This document shows positions 7,046 through 13,693 of a DNA stretch of 13,693 nt, piece by piece. The stretch is from an uncultured beta proteobacterium. GTDB lineage: Bacteria; Pseudomonadota; Gammaproteobacteria; Burkholderiales; Burkholderiaceae. The notes beneath the pieces are model-generated. The model did no database searches. It was given only the letters and a program-made list of their open reading frames with translations, and was not told where the DNA came from. How positions within the stretch are numbered: the first letter of the stretch is position 1; every line of letters begins with the position of its first letter. Position numbers and translations under genes: made by a program. The stretch is from the NCBI GenBank assembly GCA_903938955.1, contig CAJAFJ010000646.1, forward strand, positions 1 through 13,693, given 5' to 3'.

Positions 7046-7065
7046 TAATCATCAAAATATGATTA
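7046..7065. promoter_or_regulatory. Inverted repeat in the divergent promoter region, possible shared operator
   Basis: TAATCAT at 7046-7052 and ATGATTA at 7059-7065 form a perfect 7-bp inverted repeat around CAAAAT. It lies between a plus-strand -35 candidate (7068) and overlaps a minus-strand -10 candidate (7054-7059), so one bound protein could affect both the pseudopilin gene and the signalling operon. Confidence 0.4.
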
Positions 7066-7081
7066 ATTTGATAAAATTCAA
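7054..7081 (-). promoter_or_regulatory. Possible minus-strand promoter for the pseudopilin leader
   Basis: On the minus strand, TTGAAT (7081 to 7076) and TATTTT (7059 to 7054) are separated by 16 bp. A start near 7046 would give a leader of about 280 nt that covers all the inverted-repeat modules down to 6777. The -10 match is modest. Confidence 0.3.
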
Positions 7082-7096
7082 CACCTGTGTTTTAGT
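7068..7096 (+). promoter_or_regulatory. Possible promoter of the phosphatase-kinase-HD-GYP operon
   Basis: TTGATA at 7068-7073 (five of six consensus positions) and TTTAGT at 7091-7096 (four of six) are separated by 17 bp. The start would be near 7103, about 23 bases before the first ATG. The surrounding 7041-7100 is AT-rich, as expected for a promoter. Confidence 0.35.
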
Positions 7097-7125
7097 TTCA
7101 CTATGGTGGATGGGGTGCCCGGATC

Positions 7126-7788
7126 ATGCGAAAAAATATCAGAACGAGCCTGACATGGGCGACTTGCTGCGTCAGCATGGCTTTTGCGGCCACACATGCC
7201 CATGCAAACCAGCCAGAAGCCGCCGCGTCCAAATTTGTCGAGGTGCAGGCCACAGCAGACACGCTGCGCCAATTGCATGCGGGCGGCTATGTGCTGTACC
7301 TGCGCCATGGCTCTACCAACAACGCCCAATCAGATCGATTACCCACGGTGGACCTCGCCGATTGCAACAGCCAACGCCCCTTGAGCGACGCCGGTCGTCA
7401 GCTTATGGCCCGGGTAGGGGAGGCGATGCGTCAGGCACAGATTCCGATCGGAGAATTCCGCGTGAGTCCCATGTGCCGAACCCGGGAAAGTGCCGCTGCA
7501 GCCTTCCCCACGCGCATGCCCCTGGTCGACAATAACCTGATGTACATTTCAAACTTTACCTCGGCCGAGAAAGTGTTCATCATCGCCAACACCCGAGATC
7601 TACTGTCGAACCGGGTGCCGCTTGGCAGCAATCGGCTGTTGCTGGGTCATGCCCCAAATCTGATGGATCTGATGGGCTATTTCCCCAAAGAAGGCACCAT
7701 GGTAATCTTTCGTCCCAAAGGCACCCAGGCCGGGTTTGACTACGTTGCCAGCGTCTTGCCCACGGCGTGGGTACGCTTGAGGCCATGA
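7126..7788 (+). CDS. Exported histidine-phosphatase-superfamily protein
   Basis: A 220-residue protein. Residues 1-27 look like a Sec signal peptide (basic MRKNIR, hydrophobic core, AHA before a likely cut at 27/28), so the mature protein is predicted to be periplasmic. The histidine phosphatase (RHG) core is recognisable: LRHGST with H61 as the phosphoacceptor, SPMCRTRES with R118 as the second arginine, and GHAPN with H175 as the second catalytic histidine. The family includes phosphoglycerate mutase-like and SixA-like phosphatases, but the substrate here cannot be told. The gene starts at the first ATG after the promoter, with a weak GGGG ribosome site. Its TGA overlaps the ATG of the sensor kinase gene by 4 bp (ATGA), a sign of translational coupling and shared function. 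Confidence 0.85.
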   Translation: MRKNIRTSLTWATCCVSMAFAATHAHANQPEAAASKFVEVQATADTLRQLHAGGYVLYLRHGSTNNAQSDRLPTVDLADCNSQRPLSDAGRQLMARVGEAMRQAQIPIGEFRVSPMCRTRESAAAAFPTRMPLVDNNLMYISNFTSAEKVFIIANTRDLLSNRVPLGSNRLLLGHAPNLMDLMGYFPKEGTMVIFRPKGTQAGFDYVASVLPTAWVRLRP

Positions 7789-10700
7789 ACAACAAGCAAT
7801 TCAAAAGTTCACCTTACCTGCTGAGTATTTTTTTACCGGTGGCATTGGTCATGCTGTTGGTGGGCGGGCTGAACTTGGCCTCATTCACGCAACTGCGTGG
7901 CAACTACCACTCCACTAATAGCCAGCAAGAACTGGATGCGAGCCGCATCGCGGCTGCAGCGCAGTTCAATCAAAAACTAGCCGCCATCCAAGTGTTGGTG
8001 GGTAGCACGCTGGAGCAGGCTGCCGCCGGTCAATTGGATGAAGCGGCGGTGTACCGGGTGCACAGCAGCCTTGTGGACCGCATTGCATTGCTGCAAAAAG
8101 AGCTTGCTGACTTTGAGGACGCACCGGCTTACCGTGGCGAGTTGCTGGCGGCGCGGGGGGATTTTGAGATTTATCGCCATGCCGTTAACAGAGCCACCGA
8201 CCTCGCGGCGATCGACCCAACGGGCGCCATGCGCCACGCCTTCAGTGCGGCGCAGGCGCAAGTCAAGGTGTCTGAACACACGCAGGCTATCTCCAATGTA
8301 ATTACCCGCACGGTAGCGCAGCGCGGTAAAGACCAAGCGGCGGCATTCGAGCATCACGCCAAGCTCACTACCATCCTGGGCGGGGTAATGATGCTGGGTT
8401 TGCTGCTGGTGTGGTATCTCATCGCCGCGCGGGTGACACGCCACCTGTCACGCATCAGCGACACTTTGTCAGCCTTCGCGGCCGACAACACCGAACCGCC
8501 AACATTGCCGATGGTGACCGAGCTGAGTCGTCAAAAGCACAGTTTGTTGCGCACGATGGCCTTGGCGGTGCTGTCCTTTCGCCAGGCCATCGTTACGCGC
8601 CAGCAAGTTCAGGATGAATTGGGCAAGCGCATGAAAGAGCTTGCGTGCCTGCTGGACGTGAATCGCATCACCGAGCGCGACGATCTGGCGCTGTCCGCCA
8701 TGCTGAGCGCGGTCGCCCAGCGTTTACCCGCGGCCTTGCGCTACCCCAATCTGGCCAGCGCAAGCATTGCGCATGACGGGGTTCATTACGGAGCCGTCAC
8801 GCCCGGCGAACAACTCACGCTTGAATTCAAGACCGCACTGGCGCAGCCCAGCCGGCTCACCCTGAGCTATGTCGGCCCCGTGCCGGCCGATGCCGGTGCA
8901 CCCTTTCTGGATGAAGATCGCGTCATGCTTGAGGCCATTGCGAGCCGTTTGGCTAGCGCCATTGAGCGCCGTCGGGTCACTGCGATCGAACGCGATCACC
9001 AGGCGCTGATGCATGCGGTGATTGAAGAAGCACCGTATGCCATTTATGTCGTTGATCCTGTCAGCTTGACCTTGTTGACTGTGAATGCCGCTGCCTGTCA
9101 CTTGCTGGGCTATACCAGAGTAGAGCTGTTGACCATGACGCTGGCCGACATTCAGGCGGTGATCACCCCAGAACAACTGCCGCAGCGGGTTCAAGAGGTG
9201 ATGGGCGCCGGTAGCGCTCACTTTGAAAACCGCTACCGGTGCAAGAACACAAGCCAAATCGATGCCGTGCTGGACGCGCGCGTTGTGCGTTTAAATGACC
9301 GCGACTACATGATCGTGGCCTGGCGCGACATCACGGCAGAGAAAGTCGCCTTGGCGCAAATTCGCAAACTATCGCTGGTCGTTGAGCAAGCGCCAAGTGT
9401 GGTGATCATCACGGGGTTGGATGGTGCCATTGAGTATGTGAACGACGCTTTTGTGAAAAAAACCGGCTTTAGCCGTGCGCAGGCCATCGGCAGCAATCCA
9501 CGCATCCTCAAATCAGGCAAAACGCCTGACGCCACCTACCAGAACTTATGGCAAACGTTGATGCAAGGTAACACCTGGCAGGGTGAGTTCCTTAACCTGA
9601 CGCACGACGGCCAGGAGCAAATCGAGGCGGCCACAATCATCCCGCTGTACCAGCCAGATGGCCAGGTCACCCACTATGTGGCCATCAAAGATGACATCAC
9701 GGTAAAAAGACAGCAAGAAAAACAACTGCGCCAGTTGTTCATGGCGGTCGAGCAAAGTCCAGAAAGCATCGTCATTACCAACCTGGATGCGCGCATCGAA
9801 TACGTCAATGCGGCGTTTCAGCGCAACACCGGCTACACCCGCGAAGAGGCGCTGGGCCTGAACCCGCGCGTCCTCAAGTCAGGGCGCACACCCCTGGCGA
9901 CCTACAGCGACATGTGGGCCACACTGGCACGCGGCGAGTCGTGGAGTGGTGAACTGATCAATCGACGTAAAGATGGCAGCGAATACGTGGAACTCGCCAA
10001 AATTGCCCCTGTGCGTCAAGCCGATGGCAGCATCACCCATTTTTTGGCGATCAAGGAAGACATCACCCACAAGAAGCTGTTGGAGCAAGAACTGGAACAG
10101 CACCAGGAACATCTTGAGCAATTGGTGGAAGAACGCACCGCCGAATTGAACGCCGCCAAGGACATGGCCGAGGATGTCAGCCGCGATTTCCGCCGCATCC
10201 TGGAGGCATCCACAGACCTGATCGCCCTGAAAGATGCCCAGCGTTTGTACAAAGCGGTGAGCCGGACCTATATGGATGCCTGCGGTCGAAGTCGCTGGCA
10301 GGATTTCCGTGGCTTCACTTCGGAGCATGTGCAGACAGCTGCACAGGCCGCACAAATTCGTGCCGAAGAAGATGCGCTGCTGAACTCGGGCGCCGATGTG
10401 GCCACCAGTGAAATCCGGGTCATGATGCCGAATGGGCAGCCACGCTTGCTGGCCTTTACCCGAACCGTGATGCGCGAAGCCGATGGCCGCCTCAGCGGCT
10501 TTCTGACTCAGGCGCGAGATATCACGGATCGCGCCGCCGTCGCAGAAGCGCTCAATGAGGCCAAGCAAGTGGCGGAAGCCGCCAGCCGCAGCAAGAGTGA
10601 CTTTTTGGCCAACATGAGCCACGAAATCCGCACCCCGATGAACGCCATCATCGGCATGTCGCACCTGGCCCTGCAAACCAATTTGGACAAAAAACAGCGC

Positions 10701-12806
10701 AACTACATTAGCAAAGTGAGTCGTTCAGCGGAGAACCTGCTCGGCATCATCAACGACATTCTGGATTTTTCCAAAATTGAAGCTGGCAAGATGGCGATGG
10801 AGTCGATTGACTTCCGGCTGGAAGACGTGATGGAGCACCTGGCCAACCTGGCGAGCCTCAAGACCGAAGAGAAAGAGCTGGAGTTGCTGTTCAACATCGC
10901 CCCGGATGTGCCGACCGCGCTGGTCGGCGACCCGCTGCGTCTGGGCCAGGTGCTCATCAACTTGGGCAACAACGCCGCCAAGTTCACCGAGCGCGGAGAG
11001 ATCGTGATTGGAGTGGACAAGGTGGCAGAACATGGCGGTCATCTTGAGCTGCACTTCTGGGTGAAAGACACCGGCATCGGCATCTCGCCAGAGCAGTGCA
11101 ACAAGCTGTTCCAGTCCTTCAGCCAGGCCGATGCGTCCACCACGCGCCGGTACGGCGGCACCGGGCTCGGTCTGGCCATTTCCAAAACGCTGGTGGAGTT
11201 GATGCAGGGCCACATCTGGGTCGAGAGTGAGCCGGGCAAGGGCTCGGTCTTTCATTTCCATGCCCATTTTGGTTTGCAACATGACGCAATGCCCAGGCGC
11301 ATGTTCCGCGCCGACGAACTGCAGGGTTTGCGCGTGCTGGTGGTCGATGACAACGCCTCCGCGCGCGACATCCTCTCCGCCATGACGCGCAGTTTTGGTT
11401 TGGCGGTGGATGTGGCCTCGGATGGCCCCCAGGCAATGCAGATGGTGGCGGACTCGGTGCAAAAACAGCAACCGTACAGCTTGTTGTTGGTCGACTGGAA
11501 GATGCCGGGCATGGATGGCGTTCAAACCGTGCGGCGTTTGCAGGATGAGCCCCAGCGCCCCATCCCCGCCGTGATCATGGTGACAGCCTACGGCCGCGAG
11601 GAGGCGCTGAGTTCGGCCCAGCAGGAGGGCATCACGATCCAGACCGTGCTGACCAAACCCGCGTCACCCTCTACCTTGCTGGAAGCGATAGGCGACGCAC
11701 TTAACAAAGGCGTGGTGACCGAGACCCGAGCCGCCCAAAAAGCCGAGGATTACGACGAGGCGATGGCACAACTGCAAGGCGCGCGCGTGCTGCTGGTGGA
11801 AGACAACGACATGAACCAGGAACTGGCGCTGGAGCTGCTGAGCCAAGCGGGCATCACAGTGGTGCTGGCCAATCATGGCCAGGAGGCGCTGGATATTCTG
11901 GCGAACGATGCGCACTTTGACGGCGTGCTGATGGATTGCCAGATGCCGGTGATGGACGGTTACACAGCCACGCGTGAGATTCGCAAGAACCCGGCGTTCA
12001 AAGAACTACCGATCGTGGCCATGACCGCCAACGCCATGGCGGGCGACCGCGAGAAAGTAATCGAGGTTGGTATGTGGGATCACATTGCCAAACCTATCAA
12101 TGTCGGCGAGATGTTTGTCACCCTGGCGAAATGGATTAAACCTACAGCGGCACAGCCCGTTAGCAGCGCAGGCAGGCAGACAGCGTCAGGCCGCGCAACG
12201 CGAAGTGATTGGCTGCAGAACCTGCCGGGCATCGACGCCCAAGTCGGCATGGCCACCACCATGAACAACGAGAAACTCTACATGCGCATGCTGCTTAAAT
12301 TTCGCGATGGCCAGGGGCAATTTGCTGACTTATTCGACCTGGCTTGTACCGATACAGACCAAGCAGCCCCCGAGCGATGTGCCCACACCCTCAGGGGCAC
12401 CGCCGGCAACATCGGCGCCCGGCGCGTGCAGGAAGCGGCCGGCCAGCTGGAGCAAGCCTGCAAAGTGAATGCCCCACGCCCACAAATTGACGCCTTACGG
12501 CAGCTGGTGCTGAAGGAACTGGCGGCGGTCATTGACGGGCTGCACATGCTGGACGCGACAACGCGCCCGGCGACCGCACCAACAACCACTGTGGATGCCG
12601 CCCAGTTGCAAACGCTGAGCCTGCGCCTGCAGGCCTTGTTGCAGGAGGATGATGCCGAGGCCGGCGATGTCTGGGACGAACATGAAGACCTGTTCATGCA
12701 GGCTTACCCAGATCAAGGGCAACAGATTGCCAGCAGCTTGCAGAACTTCGACTTTGAGACCGCGCTTGAGGCGCTGCAGCAGGCCATGACGCGCTCGCTG
12801 GTTTAG
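7785..12806 (+). CDS. Hybrid sensor histidine kinase, GAF-PAS4-HisKA-HATPase-REC-REC-Hpt
   Basis: A 1673-residue inner-membrane kinase. Membrane segments lie at about 9-33 and 195-217 and flank a helical periplasmic sensor of ~160 residues. A HAMP-like linker and a GAF-like region (about 283-400) follow, then PAS domains near 405-525, 529-645, 651-765 and 801-920, with a coiled coil at 763-795. HisKA has [11 protein letters not shown] with H946. The ATPase domain has an N box near 1061, DTGIGI with D1095 and [10 protein letters not shown]. Receiver 1 carries D1237 and receiver 2 carries D1384, both with acidic pocket and lysine (TKP, AKP). The Hpt domain has [12 protein letters not shown] with H1534, followed by a ~110-residue C-terminal region. 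This is a BarA/ArcB-type phosphorelay. ATG 7785 is preferred for its ATGA overlap with the gene before, although its GAGG ribosome site is only 2 bases away. A GTG at 7767 in the same frame has no ribosome site. The signal sensed is unknown. Confidence 0.93.
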   Translation: MNNKQFKSSPYLLSIFLPVALVMLLVGGLNLASFTQLRGNYHSTNSQQELDASRIAAAAQFNQKLAAIQVLVGSTLEQAAAGQLDEAAVYRVHSSLVDRIALLQKELADFEDAPAYRGELLAARGDFEIYRHAVNRATDLAAIDPTGAMRHAFSAAQAQVKVSEHTQAISNVITRTVAQRGKDQAAAFEHHAKLTTILGGVMMLGLLLVWYLIAARVTRHLSRISDTLSAFAADNTEPPTLPMVTELSRQKHSLLRTMALAVLSFRQAIVTRQQVQDELGKRMKELACLLDVNRITERDDLALSAMLSAVAQRLPAALRYPNLASASIAHDGVHYGAVTPGEQLTLEFKTALAQPSRLTLSYVGPVPADAGAPFLDEDRVMLEAIASRLASAIERRRVTAIERDHQALMHAVIEEAPYAIYVVDPVSLTLLTVNAAACHLLGYTRVELLTMTLADIQAVITPEQLPQRVQEVMGAGSAHFENRYRCKNTSQIDAVLDARVVRLNDRDYMIVAWRDITAEKVALAQIRKLSLVVEQAPSVVIITGLDGAIEYVNDAFVKKTGFSRAQAIGSNPRILKSGKTPDATYQNLWQTLMQGNTWQGEFLNLTHDGQEQIEAATIIPLYQPDGQVTHYVAIKDDITVKRQQEKQLRQLFMAVEQSPESIVITNLDARIEYVNAAFQRNTGYTREEALGLNPRVLKSGRTPLATYSDMWATLARGESWSGELINRRKDGSEYVELAKIAPVRQADGSITHFLAIKEDITHKKLLEQELEQHQEHLEQLVEERTAELNAAKDMAEDVSRDFRRILEASTDLIALKDAQRLYKAVSRTYMDACGRSRWQDFRGFTSEHVQTAAQAAQIRAEEDALLNSGADVATSEIRVMMPNGQPRLLAFTRTVMREADGRLSGFLTQARDITDRAAVAEALNEAKQVAEAASRSKSDFLANMSHEIRTPMNAIIGMSHLALQTNLDKKQRNYISKVSRSAENLLGIINDILDFSKIEAGKMAMESIDFRLEDVMEHLANLASLKTEEKELELLFNIAPDVPTALVGDPLRLGQVLINLGNNAAKFTERGEIVIGVDKVAEHGGHLELHFWVKDTGIGISPEQCNKLFQSFSQADASTTRRYGGTGLGLAISKTLVELMQGHIWVESEPGKGSVFHFHAHFGLQHDAMPRRMFRADELQGLRVLVVDDNASARDILSAMTRSFGLAVDVASDGPQAMQMVADSVQKQQPYSLLLVDWKMPGMDGVQTVRRLQDEPQRPIPAVIMVTAYGREEALSSAQQEGITIQTVLTKPASPSTLLEAIGDALNKGVVTETRAAQKAEDYDEAMAQLQGARVLLVEDNDMNQELALELLSQAGITVVLANHGQEALDILANDAHFDGVLMDCQMPVMDGYTATREIRKNPAFKELPIVAMTANAMAGDREKVIEVGMWDHIAKPINVGEMFVTLAKWIKPTAAQPVSSAGRQTASGRATRSDWLQNLPGIDAQVGMATTMNNEKLYMRMLLKFRDGQGQFADLFDLACTDTDQAAPERCAHTLRGTAGNIGARRVQEAAGQLEQACKVNAPRPQIDALRQLVLKELAAVIDGLHMLDATTRPATAPTTTVDAAQLQTLSLRLQALLQEDDAEAGDVWDEHEDLFMQAYPDQGQQIASSLQNFDFETALEALQQAMTRSLV

Positions 12807-12842
12807 TTGACCTACCGAAAAACAGTCCCCAAAGAGAAGTTT

Positions 12843-13693
12843 ATGGACCTTAGTCTCGATCTTTTTGAAAAACCAACGATCTTGGTCGTTGATGACACGC
12901 CGGACAATCTGGCGCTGATGGGCAATCTGCTCAAGCACGACTACAAAGTCAAGGTCGCCAACAGCGGCGAGCGGGCGTTGAAAATTGCGGCATCGGGAAC
13001 GCCCCCCGACCTGATTCTGCTGGACGTCATGATGCCGGGCATGGATGGCTATCAAATCTGCTCCTTGCTCAAAAGCGACCCAGCCACCGCAGACATCCCG
13101 GTGATCTTTGTCACCGCCAAGTCGGACGTTGAGGATGAACAAAAGGGCCTGGAGATGGGCGCGGTGGACTACCTCACCAAGCCGATCAGCCCCCCCATCG
13201 TCAAGGTCCGCATCAAGATCCATCTGGCGTTGAAAGCGCATGCCAATTTTCTGCGCGACAAAAGCGATTTTCTGGAGGCCGAGGTGGCCAAACGCACCCG
13301 GGACGTCATGGCCATTCAGGATGTCACTATTCTGGCCATGGCCTCCCTGGCGGAAACGCGCGACTCTGACACCGGCAACCACATTCGACGCACCCAGTTT
13401 TACATCAAGGCGCTGGCGCAAAAACTCAGCACACACCCCCGATTTGCAGCCCAATTGACGGACGCCTACATTCAAATATTGTTCAAGTCGGCCCCGCTGC
13501 ACGACATTGGGAAAGTAGGCATTCCAGATCGGATCTTGCTCAAGCCTGGCCGCTTTGAGCCCCATGAGTTCGAAATCATGAAGACACACACCACGCTGGG
13601 GCGCGATGCCATTGACCATGCAGAGAAGCAACTGGGGATGGAAGTTGAGTTTCTCGCCATGGCCAAAGAAATAGCCTATTCACACCAGGAAAA
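12843..13693 (+). CDS. Response regulator with HD-GYP domain, probable c-di-GMP phosphodiesterase, C-terminus outside window
   Basis: The frame is open for 283 codons to the window edge. Residues about 11-130 form a CheY-like receiver (ILVVDDTPDN, phosphoacceptor D61 in LLDVMMPGMDG, VTAK, lysine in TKPIS). A linker helix leads to an HD-GYP domain from about residue 160: GNHIRRT with H180, LHDIGKVGIPD with H220/D221, then KTHTTLGRD and YSHQE. The GYP part itself would lie just beyond the edge. This RpfG-like architecture normally hydrolyses cyclic-di-GMP in the cytoplasm when the receiver is phosphorylated. The start has an AAGAGAAG ribosome site and lies 36 bases after the kinase stop with no terminator, so it is probably the kinase's partner. 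The long minus-strand frame over this region looks like a shadow. Confidence 0.92.
   Translation, partial: MDLSLDLFEKPTILVVDDTPDNLALMGNLLKHDYKVKVANSGERALKIAASGTPPDLILLDVMMPGMDGYQICSLLKSDPATADIPVIFVTAKSDVEDEQKGLEMGAVDYLTKPISPPIVKVRIKIHLALKAHANFLRDKSDFLEAEVAKRTRDVMAIQDVTILAMASLAETRDSDTGNHIRRTQFYIKALAQKLSTHPRFAAQLTDAYIQILFKSAPLHDIGKVGIPDRILLKPGRFEPHEFEIMKTHTTLGRDAIDHAEKQLGMEVEFLAMAKEIAYSHQE

Larger units (their letters stand above)
6765..7125. other. Divergent intergenic region between pseudopilin gene and signalling operon
   Basis: This is a 361-bp gap without a supported coding region. Its left two thirds (6777-7031) carry the stacked inverted repeats listed separately. The short palindrome GGG-TTTAA-CCC lies at 7030-7040. 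The right part (7041-7100) is AT-rich and holds divergent promoter candidates and an inverted repeat. Small frames here (such as one from 6780 to 7025) lack ribosome sites and protein-like composition. Confidence 0.6.

Noticed and set aside
6777..7046. Cyclic-di-GMP-I (GEMM) riboswitch before the pseudopilin gene
   Set aside because: Expected from pilin biology, but the conserved ACGCAAAGCC-type core and the receptor hairpin pair are absent on the minus strand.
9879..11525. Minus-strand frames of about 265 codons opposite the kinase
   Set aside because: They overlap the PAS, HisKA and HATPase coding sequence and have no protein-like features.
12495..13631. 378-codon minus-strand frame over the kinase end and HD-GYP gene
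   Set aside because: Shadow of two clear plus-strand genes that carry intact catalytic motifs.

Overview
The window (moderately GC-rich, no assembly gaps) looks like chromosomal DNA of a betaproteobacterium in the order Burkholderiales, probably Comamonadaceae (Rhodoferax/Polaromonas-like). This is an inference from the character of the GlyA and NrdR proteins, the glyA-nrdR gene pair, a ZTP riboswitch in front of glyA, and the codon and GC character. I could not run a search. No IS element, phage gene, CRISPR array, rRNA or tRNA was seen.

Layout. (1) 1-3011, minus: a large DUF748/AsmA-like envelope protein, cut by the window start. (2) 3012-3436: an AT-rich divergent intergenic region with a good sigma-70 promoter and an inverted repeat. 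(3) 3437-4246, plus: a membrane-anchored lytic transglycosylase. (4) 4247-4473: a short promoter region and a ZTP (pfl) riboswitch. (5) 4474-5718, plus: glyA (serine hydroxymethyltransferase), with nrdR close behind at 5760-6209, plus. (6) 6210-6764, minus: a solitary FimT/GspH-type pseudopilin whose stop codon abuts that of nrdR. (7) 6765-7125: a divergent intergenic region packed with perfect inverted repeats, best read as a long structured leader of the pseudopilin gene. (8) 7126-13693, plus: a three-gene signalling operon of an exported histidine-phosphatase-family protein, a 1673-residue hybrid sensor kinase (GAF-like, four PAS, HisKA, HATPase, two receivers, Hpt) and a receiver/HD-GYP response regulator cut by the window end.

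How the parts fit. The ZTP riboswitch ties glyA expression to one-carbon/folate status, and NrdR, the ribonucleotide reductase repressor, lies downstream in the same probable transcript. The signalling operon reads as a complete His-Asp-His-Asp relay ending in a probable cyclic-di-GMP phosphodiesterase. The divergent pseudopilin gene next to it suggests, but does not prove, a link to surface behaviour.

The most novel element is the region 6777 to about 7046. It holds a perfect 9-bp closing stem around three perfect hairpins, ending at the pseudopilin Shine-Dalgarno sequence, plus a second nested stem module and a stem that can pair in two exclusive ways. I do not recognise it as a known RNA family. 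It is a candidate cis-regulatory RNA, or less likely a small mobile palindromic element.
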